39,876 nt of DNA from Prochlorococcus sp. AG-418-G23 (GTDB lineage Bacteria; Cyanobacteriota; Cyanobacteriia; PCC-6307; Cyanobiaceae): contig QCLY01000012.1 in NCBI GenBank assembly GCA_003214195.1, positions 1 through 39,876 of the forward strand, in the 5' to 3' direction. Under the pieces are notes generated by a model that did no database searches, was not told where the DNA came from, and saw only the letters and a list, made by a program, of their open reading frames with translations. Each line of letters opens with the position of its first letter. Positions within the stretch are counted from its first letter, which is position 1. Of this stretch, positions 9,751 through 16,639 are shown in pieces. The translations under genes and the position numbers were made by a program.

Positions 9751-9784
9751 CTTTCTCCAAAAAAATGTTTTGGAGAAAGTTTTT
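9751..9784 (+). terminator. Strong intrinsic terminator/attenuator between rbcS and csoS2
   Basis: CTTTCTCCAAAA (9751-9762), loop AAATG (9763-9767), TTTTGGAGAAAG (9768-9779): a perfect 12-bp stem followed at once by TTTTT (9780-9784). It has the full form of a Rho-independent terminator, 22 bases after rbcS and within an operon. The in-frame ATG at 9765-9767 lies in its loop, which argues against using that ATG as the csoS2 start. Partial read-through would lower CsoS2, CsoSCA and CsoS4 relative to RuBisCO. Confidence 0.85.
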
Positions 9785-9809
9785 CAAAAGAGTTTCACAT
9801 TTGAAGATT

Positions 9810-12098
9810 ATGTCAAAAAAAACCAGTAGAGAGATTGCACTAGAAAGAAGAAAGGCGATGAGTGATAGCGGTAAAAAAGCCGCTGCTTATTCTTCAACTA
9901 CCAAAGATAGAGTTCGATCTTCTCAAGATATACAGATTTCTGGGACTCAGTCTTCTCATAATAATATTTCTAAACCAGCTACAAAACATATTCCAAAAAC
10001 TCAAGTAAACAGAAATTCTTCAACAACTTTATCTAGTAAAGAGTTAGTAATAGAGAGAAGAAAAGCAATGTCTACCCATGGGAAATCAGCTATAACTTCA
10101 TCTGATAGAACCCGTACTGATGTTAAAAAAGAAAGTCCTGTAAACACAGTTAAAACTACCACAAGCGAAAATCAAGAAGTTCAAAATTCACATAATACAG
10201 AAATTAAAACATCAAAACCAAACGTAAAAAGAAGAATTAATCAGAAGAGAAAGCCTATTACTAATACAAGTAGAGATATTGTTTTAGCGAGAAGAGAAGC
10301 TCAATCTAAACATGGTAAATCAGCAACTAAACAAAATACTAGTGCCGCTTCCTTAGCTAGAAGGGGAGACCCAGATTTAAGTAGTAGAGAAATTTCTCAG
10401 AGAGTGAGAGAGCTAAGAAGTAAAACTGGTGCCACAGGCAAAAAAGGTAATGGTAAATGTAGACCATGTGGTCCAAATAAAAATGGTGCCAAACAAAATA
10501 TTGCAGATGCTAGCTGGAAAGTTGGTAAAAGTGAAACTGATTCAGGTCAAATAGTTACTGGAACTCAAGCTAATAGATCTGTAAAAACTACAGGTAATGA
10601 AGCAAGTACATGCAGAACTGTAACTGGTACCCAATATATGGGATCAGAAGTTATTGATCAATTTTGTCAAGATAGACCAAGTTATAAACAACCACTTAGA
10701 TCTACTGTTACCTCTACAACATCAGGTAATAAAGTAACTGGAAATGAAGTTGGTAGATCTGATAGGGTTACAGGCGATGAGCCAGGAACTTGTAAAAACC
10801 TTACAGGTACTGAATATGTATCTTCTAATCAGTCGCAGAAGTATTGTGGTGATGTCCCAAAAAATCCTTCAAAGGTTAAACACAGCACTACAACCGATGG
10901 ATTAAAAGTATCTGGATCACTTCCTGGTAGATCAACCCTAGTTACTGGAGATGAATCAGGTTCTGGACAACAATTAACTGGAGATCAATATCTTGGCTCT
11001 GAGCCAAATCCAAAAGGTAAAGCATTTGAAAAAGTAGGCAGTTACAACACTCTTAATGGGAATAATGTAACTGGTACAGGGGTTGGAAGATCAGACCATA
11101 TGACAGGTAATGAACATGGGAGTTGTAAGAATGTAACTGGAGATGAGTACATAGGATCTCAACAATATGAGAAGTTTTGCGGTTCAAAACCAAAACCAGA
11201 AGCCAGAAAAGTAGGTTTAAGCCTTTCTTCAAAGTCAAATTTAATAAGCGGCACTATGACAGGAAGATCAGAAATAGTAACTGGAGATGAACCAGGTTCA
11301 TGCAAAGTGTTAACAGGAACACCATACGCAGGCTTAGATCAGATTAATGAAAATTGTAGTACTGAGATTTCAGAAGATATGAAATCCCGAGCAACAGTTA
11401 ATTCTGGAAATAATTCAAATGCCAGACTTACAGGACAGCAACCAGGAATTGGCGGAGTAATGACAGGTGCTAAGAAAGGTGCTTGTAAAAATCTAACAGG
11501 TACTCCCTATGTTGGTGGAGATCAGCTCTCACAAGCTTGTGATAATCCTCCACATGATGCGGCTTATGCGAATCCGGAAAAGTCGGCAGCTAACTCTTGG
11601 AACGAATTCTCTGTTAAATCTCCATCAAGAGATAAATATTCTGAAAAAAATACTCAAGGAGTTACAGGTAATGAATATGAAAATGGTTCAAAGGTAACAG
11701 GGCCTTTTGATATGGCAGTTGATAAGGTCACTGGCACTGAAAAATTTAGATTTGAACCGAATAAAAATATTACTTATAAACAAAAAATGGAAATTGAAGA
11801 GGCAGACCGTGCTGCAAAAACACCAGAAAAAAGAGTCGCATCAAGGATTACTGGTGAAGGTCAATCAGTAGGAAACGTAACTGGTGATGATTGGGATCGC
11901 GGCGATAAGGTAACAGGTACAGAGGGAGCTTCTTCTAGAAAGAGAAATCCATCAAGAGCAGGATTTATGAGCGCCATGCCCCCTATGGATGTTAAAAGAA
12001 ATGAGGAAACAGAAAAACCAGATTTCTTGATAACTGGATCTAGTGGAAATACTCGTGAAGGGCAACTTGTTACCTTTTCAGGTGGTGCAAGAGGTTAA
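9810..12098 (+). CDS. csoS2: Carboxysome assembly scaffold CsoS2
   Basis: A long, intrinsically disordered, basic protein that gathers RuBisCO and links it to the shell. From the ATG at 9810 it is 762 aa; an in-frame ATG at 9765 would add 15 residues but lies in the loop of a terminator hairpin. N-terminal repeats that bind RuBisCO, of the form SRE-ALxRRxAxSxxGKxA, lie at 5-24, 75-94, 153-172 and (divergent) 191-211. A CxxC follows at 217-220. Six middle repeats with VTG/LTG triplets and paired cysteines span ~246-579; the third (364-402) lacks both cysteines. C-terminal VTG repeats (~618-705) end in the shell-anchoring peptide LITGSSGNTREGQLVTFSGG. I saw no evident slippery heptamer of the kind that gives a short form in Halothiobacillus. 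Confidence 0.96.
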   Translation: MSKKTSREIALERRKAMSDSGKKAAAYSSTTKDRVRSSQDIQISGTQSSHNNISKPATKHIPKTQVNRNSSTTLSSKELVIERRKAMSTHGKSAITSSDRTRTDVKKESPVNTVKTTTSENQEVQNSHNTEIKTSKPNVKRRINQKRKPITNTSRDIVLARREAQSKHGKSATKQNTSAASLARRGDPDLSSREISQRVRELRSKTGATGKKGNGKCRPCGPNKNGAKQNIADASWKVGKSETDSGQIVTGTQANRSVKTTGNEASTCRTVTGTQYMGSEVIDQFCQDRPSYKQPLRSTVTSTTSGNKVTGNEVGRSDRVTGDEPGTCKNLTGTEYVSSNQSQKYCGDVPKNPSKVKHSTTTDGLKVSGSLPGRSTLVTGDESGSGQQLTGDQYLGSEPNPKGKAFEKVGSYNTLNGNNVTGTGVGRSDHMTGNEHGSCKNVTGDEYIGSQQYEKFCGSKPKPEARKVGLSLSSKSNLISGTMTGRSEIVTGDEPGSCKVLTGTPYAGLDQINENCSTEISEDMKSRATVNSGNNSNARLTGQQPGIGGVMTGAKKGACKNLTGTPYVGGDQLSQACDNPPHDAAYANPEKSAANSWNEFSVKSPSRDKYSEKNTQGVTGNEYENGSKVTGPFDMAVDKVTGTEKFRFEPNKNITYKQKMEIEEADRAAKTPEKRVASRITGEGQSVGNVTGDDWDRGDKVTGTEGASSRKRNPSRAGFMSAMPPMDVKRNEETEKPDFLITGSSGNTREGQLVTFSGGARG
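10545..11546 (+). repeat. CsoS2 middle-region repeats (six protein-level repeats)
   Basis: Within csoS2, units of about 42-58 codons recur. Each contains two or three VTG/LTG-type triplets, a GRSD-like turn, and usually a Cys before K-N-LTG and a second Cys about 17-19 residues later. Approximate residue ranges are 246-289, 305-349, 364-403, 414-459, 475-517 and 537-579. These repeats are thought to contact the shell and to be redox-sensitive through their cysteines. Confidence 0.8.
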
Positions 12099-12105
12099 GT
12101 AAATA

Positions 12106-13635
12106 ATGCCTTTAAGAGGACTGGCTAAAGCCAAGAACTTCACATTGGGGCCAACAGCTCCAATGAAAACTTTTACTGAAAATGTCCATACACAAAGTAA
12201 AGAATCAAATAATTTCCGAAATTCTGGAAAGTCTCATAAATTAACCAATAATATCCAAAATGAAAATCTATTTAGGTATGAAAGCAAAATAAAAAGTGAT
12301 TTTGATGAAATTGTTCCAACTCTCAAGGAAATTGCTCGAATTCAACATCACGAAGATTTTATAAATAAGGCACAGAAAATATCAAGAAAAAATTTGGGAA
12401 TAGATTTACCCCTACATGTATTAGATAAATCTTGGGTTAAACCTCTTGATATGAGGGCTTTATATGCATGGTGTGCTTTCAAACAGCATGAGAAACTAAG
12501 CGACAATTTTTTTAACAATGATCCACTTGAAGGTGCCGCTGGAAGTAGGAGTGCGGAAGACTTTGAAAAATTCCTCTTAGATTGTGGAATACATTTACTT
12601 GATATAACTCCTTGTTCAGATGGAAGATTAGCTCATTCAGTTGCTTATGTAATGAGAATACCTTTTAGTTCAGTAAGAAGAAGATCCCATGCTGGAGCAC
12701 TGTTTGATATTGAAAATACCGTTAATCGATGGGTAAAAACTGAACATAAAAGATATAGAGAGAATGTTCCTAATGAAGCTCATAAAGATACCAGGTACTT
12801 AAAAGTTGTAACTTATCACTTTAGTTCAGTAGATCCTTTGCATCAGGGATGCGCAGCTCATGGGAGTAATGACGAGTTAGCTGCTGCAGAAGGTAGAAAT
12901 AAATTATATGCTTTCAAAGAGGCTGTAGAGAATAGCTTTTGCTGCGGAGCTTCTGTGGATTTAATGTTAATTGGACTTGATACAGACACTGATTCATTAA
13001 AAATTCATTTATCAACTAGCGATGGCGGTATAGATTTAGAAAAAACCATTTCTACATTAGAAATTTATAATTCAACAATAAATTTCTCAAGAGAGGATGC
13101 AGAAAAAGAAATTTGCCAGACAATTTCTAAGCAATCTTCAAAAGATAAACTCAGTGGACTGGAAAAATTTACCTATAAATTAATTGTCAATAATATTTCT
13201 CAAATTGATTATGTTAAGAGTTTTCATAATGGTTCTTATAAAGATATTGGACATGCAGAGAGGTTTATTGGAGTAGGTATAGGTTTCAAAGAGGTACATC
13301 TCAGAAATTTAACTTATTTTGCTCATTTAGATACAGTCGAAGAAGGGGCTCCAGATTTAGATGTAGGAGTGAAGATTTTTACTGGATTAAATATTACTCA
13401 AGATCTACCTATTCCGGTAGTAATAAGATTTGATTACTCTGGGAAAGTCCCCGGCGCAAAAGAGAGGGCAATAAATGATTGTGAAAGAGTTAATAATGCG
13501 ATATCAATTAGATATAAAAATTTAGTTGATCAAGGGTTGTTACACACTTGCTCTACTATTAGAGATAGGGACAACATTCATTCCGCTCAAATTATTGGAA
13601 TGTCTTTAGATAAAAAAACAGAGGAGGCTCACTAA
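12106..13635 (+). CDS. csoSCA: Carboxysomal carbonic anhydrase CsoSCA (CsoS3)
   Basis: Converts bicarbonate to CO2 inside the carboxysome. It is a 509-aa member of the CsoS3 family, a structural relative of beta-carbonic anhydrases with one active and one degenerate domain. The first ~60 residues are basic and disordered and probably tether it to RuBisCO. The zinc ligands are visible as Cys170 (TPCSDGR), His238 (VTYHFSS) and Cys249 (HQGCAAHGS), and the catalytic Asp172-Arg174 dyad follows the first. It starts 7 bases after csoS2, so it shares the low-level downstream transcript. The degenerate second half (~270-400) has no such ligand set. Confidence 0.96.
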   Translation: MPLRGLAKAKNFTLGPTAPMKTFTENVHTQSKESNNFRNSGKSHKLTNNIQNENLFRYESKIKSDFDEIVPTLKEIARIQHHEDFINKAQKISRKNLGIDLPLHVLDKSWVKPLDMRALYAWCAFKQHEKLSDNFFNNDPLEGAAGSRSAEDFEKFLLDCGIHLLDITPCSDGRLAHSVAYVMRIPFSSVRRRSHAGALFDIENTVNRWVKTEHKRYRENVPNEAHKDTRYLKVVTYHFSSVDPLHQGCAAHGSNDELAAAEGRNKLYAFKEAVENSFCCGASVDLMLIGLDTDTDSLKIHLSTSDGGIDLEKTISTLEIYNSTINFSREDAEKEICQTISKQSSKDKLSGLEKFTYKLIVNNISQIDYVKSFHNGSYKDIGHAERFIGVGIGFKEVHLRNLTYFAHLDTVEEGAPDLDVGVKIFTGLNITQDLPIPVVIRFDYSGKVPGAKERAINDCERVNNAISIRYKNLVDQGLLHTCSTIRDRDNIHSAQIIGMSLDKKTEEAH

Positions 13636-13637
13636 TT

Positions 13638-13889
13638 ATGTTAATTTGCAAGGTTGTAAAACCACTTGTTTCTACCAATAGGATTCCTGGTTTTGAACAT
13701 AAACATCTGCAGGTTGTATTAGATGGTTCTTCAAATAAAGTTGCAGTTGATGCTGTTGGCTGTAAGCCAGGAGATTGGGTTATTTGTGTTGGAAGTTCTG
13801 CAGCTAGAGAAGCAGCGGGAAGTAAATCTTATCCAAGTGATTTAACGATTGTTGGAATAATTGATCATTGGGATCCTGACAAGTCATAA
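13638..13889 (+). CDS. csoS4A: Carboxysome vertex pentamer protein CsoS4A
   Basis: An 83-aa BMV-family (Pfam EutN/CcmL type) protein whose pentamers cap the shell vertices. The sequence has the MLICKVVKPLVST start and the GDWVICVGSSAAREA segment conserved in CsoS4/CcmL proteins, and ends in the VGIIDHWD strand. It begins 2 bases after the csoSCA stop and has a strong Shine-Dalgarno sequence, GAGGAGG at 13621-13627, inside the end of csoSCA. The upstream carboxysome genes mostly lack such a site. Only twelve pentamers are needed per carboxysome, so the strong ribosome site may offset low transcript levels after the rbcS terminator. Confidence 0.96.
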   Translation: MLICKVVKPLVSTNRIPGFEHKHLQVVLDGSSNKVAVDAVGCKPGDWVICVGSSAAREAAGSKSYPSDLTIVGIIDHWDPDKS

Positions 13890-13907
13890 AAAAGGAGCAT
13901 ATAAATT

Positions 13908-14156
13908 GTGGAAATTATGAAGGTACTAGGAAGGATGGTATGCACTCAAAGAGTCGCTGGCTTGGGTCACATGAATTTACGAATTTTAGAAAATAATAAA
14001 GGAAAGAAAGTAGTTGCTGTTGATCCTGTTGGAGCAAGAGAAGGTAACTGGGTTTTTACTGCTAGTGGCTCTGCCGCTAGATTTGCATGCCCTAATCCAG
14101 AAGTTCAAACCGATTTAACAATTGGAGGTATTATTGATTGTTGGGAGAGTGACTAA
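13908..14156 (+). CDS. csoS4B: Carboxysome vertex pentamer protein CsoS4B
   Basis: A paralogue of CsoS4A (82 aa), also forming shell-vertex pentamers. It shows the same plan: a K-V-LGRMVCTQR strand, a GNWVFTASGSAARFA loop region and a final GGIIDCWES. The start is the GTG at 13908, because AGGAG at 13893-13897 stands 10 bases before it; the ATG at 13917 would be 19 bases away and remove three residues. It lies 18 bases after csoS4A and ends the tightly packed part of the operon. A 75-base gap with a weak inverted repeat and a -10-like TATAGT (14199-14204) follows. Confidence 0.95.
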   Translation: MEIMKVLGRMVCTQRVAGLGHMNLRILENNKGKKVVAVDPVGAREGNWVFTASGSAARFACPNPEVQTDLTIGGIIDCWESD

Positions 14157-14198
14157 AAATTTTAACTTCAATAATTTATTGAGAAACTTTGTTGAATG

Positions 14199-14204
14199 TA
14201 TAGT
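14199..14204 (+). promoter_or_regulatory. Candidate -10 element upstream of the acRAF-like gene
   Basis: TATAGT, 27 bases before the ATG at 14232, in the 75-base gap after csoS4B. No clear -35 lies at the usual distance. It would let the PCD-like gene be transcribed independently of the cso operon. Confidence 0.3.
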
Positions 14205-14231
14205 GTTAATTAGTCTTGAATAAAGAATGTA

Positions 14232-14471
14232 ATGTGGAATGAAAGAGAATCACCTTTGAGGATTGAAAAAAGATTTGAATTTGATCAATACTCAAAAATC
14301 AGTAAATTCATAGGGGAAATTGAGAAATTATGCAAAGAAAGGGATATCTATCCAAATATCAGCTTCGGTAAGAATTTTGTAAGTCTTTCAATATTTTTAG
14401 ATAATAAAGAAATATCAGAAAAGGAAAAAGACTTTTCAATGGATATTGATAAATTTTATTTAGAGGATTAG
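14232..14471 (+). CDS. acRAF: PCD-like RuBisCO assembly factor (acRAF) of the alpha-carboxysome locus
   Basis: A 79-aa protein of the pterin-4a-carbinolamine dehydratase (PCD) fold family, found downstream of alpha-carboxysome genes. Family knowledge: the carboxysome-linked version helps form IA RuBisCO assemble and is not an active dehydratase. The sequence keeps the PCD skeleton (FEFDQYSKISKFIGEIEKLC, then VSLSIFL), but the His-His-Pro catalytic motif is replaced by DIYPNI at ~38-43. No conserved His is left in that region, which supports the chaperone role. Genome annotations may label it a dehydratase. It lies 75 bases after csoS4B and ends 6 bases before a convergent small gene. Confidence 0.82.
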   Translation: MWNERESPLRIEKRFEFDQYSKISKFIGEIEKLCKERDIYPNISFGKNFVSLSIFLDNKEISEKEKDFSMDIDKFYLED

Positions 14472-14477
14472 TCCTAT

Positions 14478-14705
14478 TTAATAATTATTAGGCTTTGCAA
14501 TATCTCTTTTGATTAAAGCCATTAAATATGTTGGGGCTTTATATCTACCAGGTAGACATCTATTTAAAGTCTCAAGATGACTCCAACACACTGTCTTTTC
14601 TATATCTTTAACTGAGTTTCCTTTTAAGATTAATAGTCTAAGAGCTTTACAAAATAAAGGATAACCTGCTTCTAGTTCATCTATATTAAGCTTTGCTGCT
14701 GACAT
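14478..14705 (-). CDS. Small conserved protein of carboxysome-bearing cyanobacteria (DUF3136-like)
   Basis: A 75-aa soluble protein of unknown function. The middle, ELEAGYPLFCKALRLLI and CWSHLETLNRCLPGRYKAP, looks highly constrained: two short helices with conserved Cys, Trp and a GRYKAP turn. I associate this with the marine-cyanobacterial DUF3136 family, from memory. It is convergent with the acRAF gene (6 bases between stops) at the end of the carboxysome locus. The helix pair could be a nucleic-acid-binding or protein-binding unit, but no function can be read from the sequence. The start ATG at 14705 gives a sensible N-terminus (MSAAKLNIDELEAGYP). Confidence 0.8.
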   Translation of the reverse strand: MSAAKLNIDELEAGYPLFCKALRLLILKGNSVKDIEKTVCWSHLETLNRCLPGRYKAPTYLMALIKRDIAKPNNY

Positions 14706-14790
14706 AGATCAAAGATGAATTATCAACTAATAATCTATACAACTATGGTGCACAATTGGTTCATATTTCAAATTTCTCAATAATTAGAAA

Positions 14791-15183
14791 TTAATCTAGA
14801 AATGCGACGCAATCTATTTCAACTAAAACTCCTTTTGGTAGAGATGAAACTTCCACGCAGGCCCTTGCGGGAGGATTATCTATATTAAAAAAATCACTAT
14901 ATATTTTATTGACAATTTGAAAATTACTTAAGTCCGTTAAGTAAATAGTTGTTTTTATTACATCTTCTATTTTGGCTCCACCAGCTTTAAGAACTTCTGC
15001 AAGATTTTTTAAAACTTGAATAGTTTCCTTCTCTATATCACCTAAACATGTTATTTCATTTAAAGCTGGGTCTATAGCAATTTGACCAGAACAATAGATA
15101 AAATCCCCAGCTTTTATTGCTTGATTATAAGGGCCTACTGGATCTGGAGCATTTGATGTTTTGATTACTTGTTTGGGGGACAT
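14791..15183 (-). CDS. ridA: RidA family enamine/imine deaminase
   Basis: Hydrolyses reactive 2-aminoacrylate and related enamines released by PLP enzymes, protecting those enzymes. The 130-aa length is standard for the YjgF/YER057c/UK114 family. It shows the PVGPYNQAIKAGDFIYCSGQ N-terminal motif and, near the C-terminus, PPARACVEVSSLPKG with the essential arginine at about residue 107, then VEIDCVA. It lies 24 bases downstream of gloB on the same strand, so the two detoxification genes are probably one transcript. A short inverted repeat, AATTTCT (14771-14777) with AGAAATT (14786-14792), covers its stop codon and could end that transcript. Confidence 0.96.
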   Translation of the reverse strand: MSPKQVIKTSNAPDPVGPYNQAIKAGDFIYCSGQIAIDPALNEITCLGDIEKETIQVLKNLAEVLKAGGAKIEDVIKTTIYLTDLSNFQIVNKIYSDFFNIDNPPARACVEVSSLPKGVLVEIDCVAFLD

Positions 15184-15207
15184 TTGTTTAAGAAGATACC
15201 TATCTAT

Positions 15208-15948
15208 TTAAACCCATAAATCTTTATTTGCTCTTAAAAAAGTAAATTCTTCTAAATTTTTTGCTCTTAAGAAAAGGTTTATTTTCATCTCTTCATCAAG
15301 TAAAAATGGAATTGTCAATTCGTTAAGTGAAAGTTTTTTTTCAACTTCCGAAAGTTTATTTTTTATATCTTGATCTTTTGGCTTGAGATTCAATGCCCAC
15401 AATATATTGCCCTTTGTATATTCATGTGCACAATATATGAGAGTATTTTTTGGTAAAGATTTGATTCTTTCTAGTGAAGAATACATTTGTTGATAAGTTC
15501 CCTCAAAAATTCTTCCACAACCTCCAGAAAATAATGTGTCACCAATAAAAAGAACAGGATTTTCCCCATTCAAAAAGAAGGCAATATGTGAGCTTGTATG
15601 ACCTAATACTTCAATTATTTTTACTTCTTCCCCTAAAATGTTTAAAGTTTCTCCATCTTCAACTGATACATTTTGAAAAGGGATTCGCTTTTTTTCTTTG
15701 GAGGAAGCAATCACCTTTACATTTGGCCATTTTTCAATAAGAGACTTCGTCCCTCCAATATGGTCTGAATGATGATGAGTTTGCAAAATAGCTTCTAAGT
15801 GCAAATTGTTTTCATTTATGTATCTAATAACTGGTTCGTGAACAGATGGGTCTACAACTACAACGGATTTATCTTTTACCAACAACCAAATGACGTTATC
15901 ACTTAAAACTCTAAGTCCTATTATATTTCGAGCTTTATTAAAATCCAT
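15208..15948 (-). CDS. gloB: Hydroxyacylglutathione hydrolase (glyoxalase II)
   Basis: Hydrolyses S-D-lactoylglutathione to lactate and glutathione, the second step of methylglyoxal detoxification. It is a 246-aa metallo-beta-lactamase-fold enzyme with the zinc motif THHHSDH at 57-63, a [10 protein letters not shown] segment, the bridging Asp in [13 protein letters not shown], and a final metal His in YCAHEYT. The C-terminal helical domain that binds glutathione is present. It is divergent from hisG with only 40 bases between starts, so promoters for both directions are compressed there or overlap the coding regions. Confidence 0.96.
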   Translation of the reverse strand: MDFNKARNIIGLRVLSDNVIWLLVKDKSVVVVDPSVHEPVIRYINENNLHLEAILQTHHHSDHIGGTKSLIEKWPNVKVIASSKEKKRIPFQNVSVEDGETLNILGEEVKIIEVLGHTSSHIAFFLNGENPVLFIGDTLFSGGCGRIFEGTYQQMYSSLERIKSLPKNTLIYCAHEYTKGNILWALNLKPKDQDIKNKLSEVEKKLSLNELTIPFLLDEEMKINLFLRAKNLEEFTFLRANKDLWV

Positions 15949-15988
15949 TAGTAACTTAGAATGAAGGATCTATGGAAGAAATTAATCT

Positions 15989-16627
15989 ATGTTTACTATA
16001 GCTTTACCAAAAGGAGCTCTGTTAGAAGATTCAATTTCAATTTTTAAAAGAACTGGTTTAGATTTCTCTGATGCTTTGGAAGAAAATAATAGATCATTAA
16101 CCTTTGAATCAAATTGCAAACGGGCTAAAGCCTTGTTGGTAAGAAATGGGGATGTCCCTGTATATGTAGGTTATGGACAGGCTGATTTAGGTATTGTTGG
16201 ATATGATGTTTTAAGAGAATCTGAGTTAAAAGTTGCAAATTTACTCGATCTAAGATTTGGGGGTTGTCATATGTCATTGGCAGTCAAAAAAGATAGTAAT
16301 TATTCTAAGCCGACTGATCTTCCTGCCAATTGTAAAGTAGCGAGTAAATTCACAAAAACAGCAAGATCTTATTTTGATGAATTAAATATACCTGTAGAAA
16401 TAGTTCATTTAACAGGCTCTGTCGAGCTTGGTCCGATAACAGGTATGGCAGAAGCTATTGTTGATTTGGTGGCGACAGGAAAGACTCTTAAAGAGAATGG
16501 TTTAATTAAAATAGATGATCTTTTTTACTCAACTGCAAGACTAATTGGTAACCCTTTATCAATGCGATTAGATGATAATCATCTCAGAGATACGATTTTA
16601 TCAATAGAATCAAATAATGCTTTATAG
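15989..16627 (+). CDS. hisG: ATP phosphoribosyltransferase, short form
   Basis: First enzyme of histidine synthesis, joining ATP and PRPP. At 212 aa it is the short HisG type, which lacks the C-terminal regulatory domain and works with HisZ, a HisRS-like subunit encoded elsewhere. Recognisable parts are the start [20 protein letters not shown], the [23 protein letters not shown] segment and the PRPP-binding loop in [19 protein letters not shown]. It is followed by an ABC exporter gene after 12 bases, so they may share a transcript despite unrelated roles. hisIE, a later-step gene of the pathway, lies about 15 kb away. Confidence 0.97.
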   Translation: MFTIALPKGALLEDSISIFKRTGLDFSDALEENNRSLTFESNCKRAKALLVRNGDVPVYVGYGQADLGIVGYDVLRESELKVANLLDLRFGGCHMSLAVKKDSNYSKPTDLPANCKVASKFTKTARSYFDELNIPVEIVHLTGSVELGPITGMAEAIVDLVATGKTLKENGLIKIDDLFYSTARLIGNPLSMRLDDNHLRDTILSIESNNAL

Positions 16628-16639
16628 AATATTAGCTAA

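Noticed and set aside
9765-9809. Upstream in-frame ATG extending CsoS2 by 15 residues
   Set aside because: The ATG lies in the loop of the rbcS terminator and the extra residues (WRKFF-type) are encoded by the hairpin's 3' arm. The ATG at 9810 gives the usual MSKKTSREIALERR start.
9810-12098. Programmed -1 frameshift site in csoS2
   Set aside because: Known in Halothiobacillus, but I found no X-XXY-YYZ heptamer in the middle repeats that I checked (for example the TGT-AAA-AAC segments do not fit). Not every position was examined.
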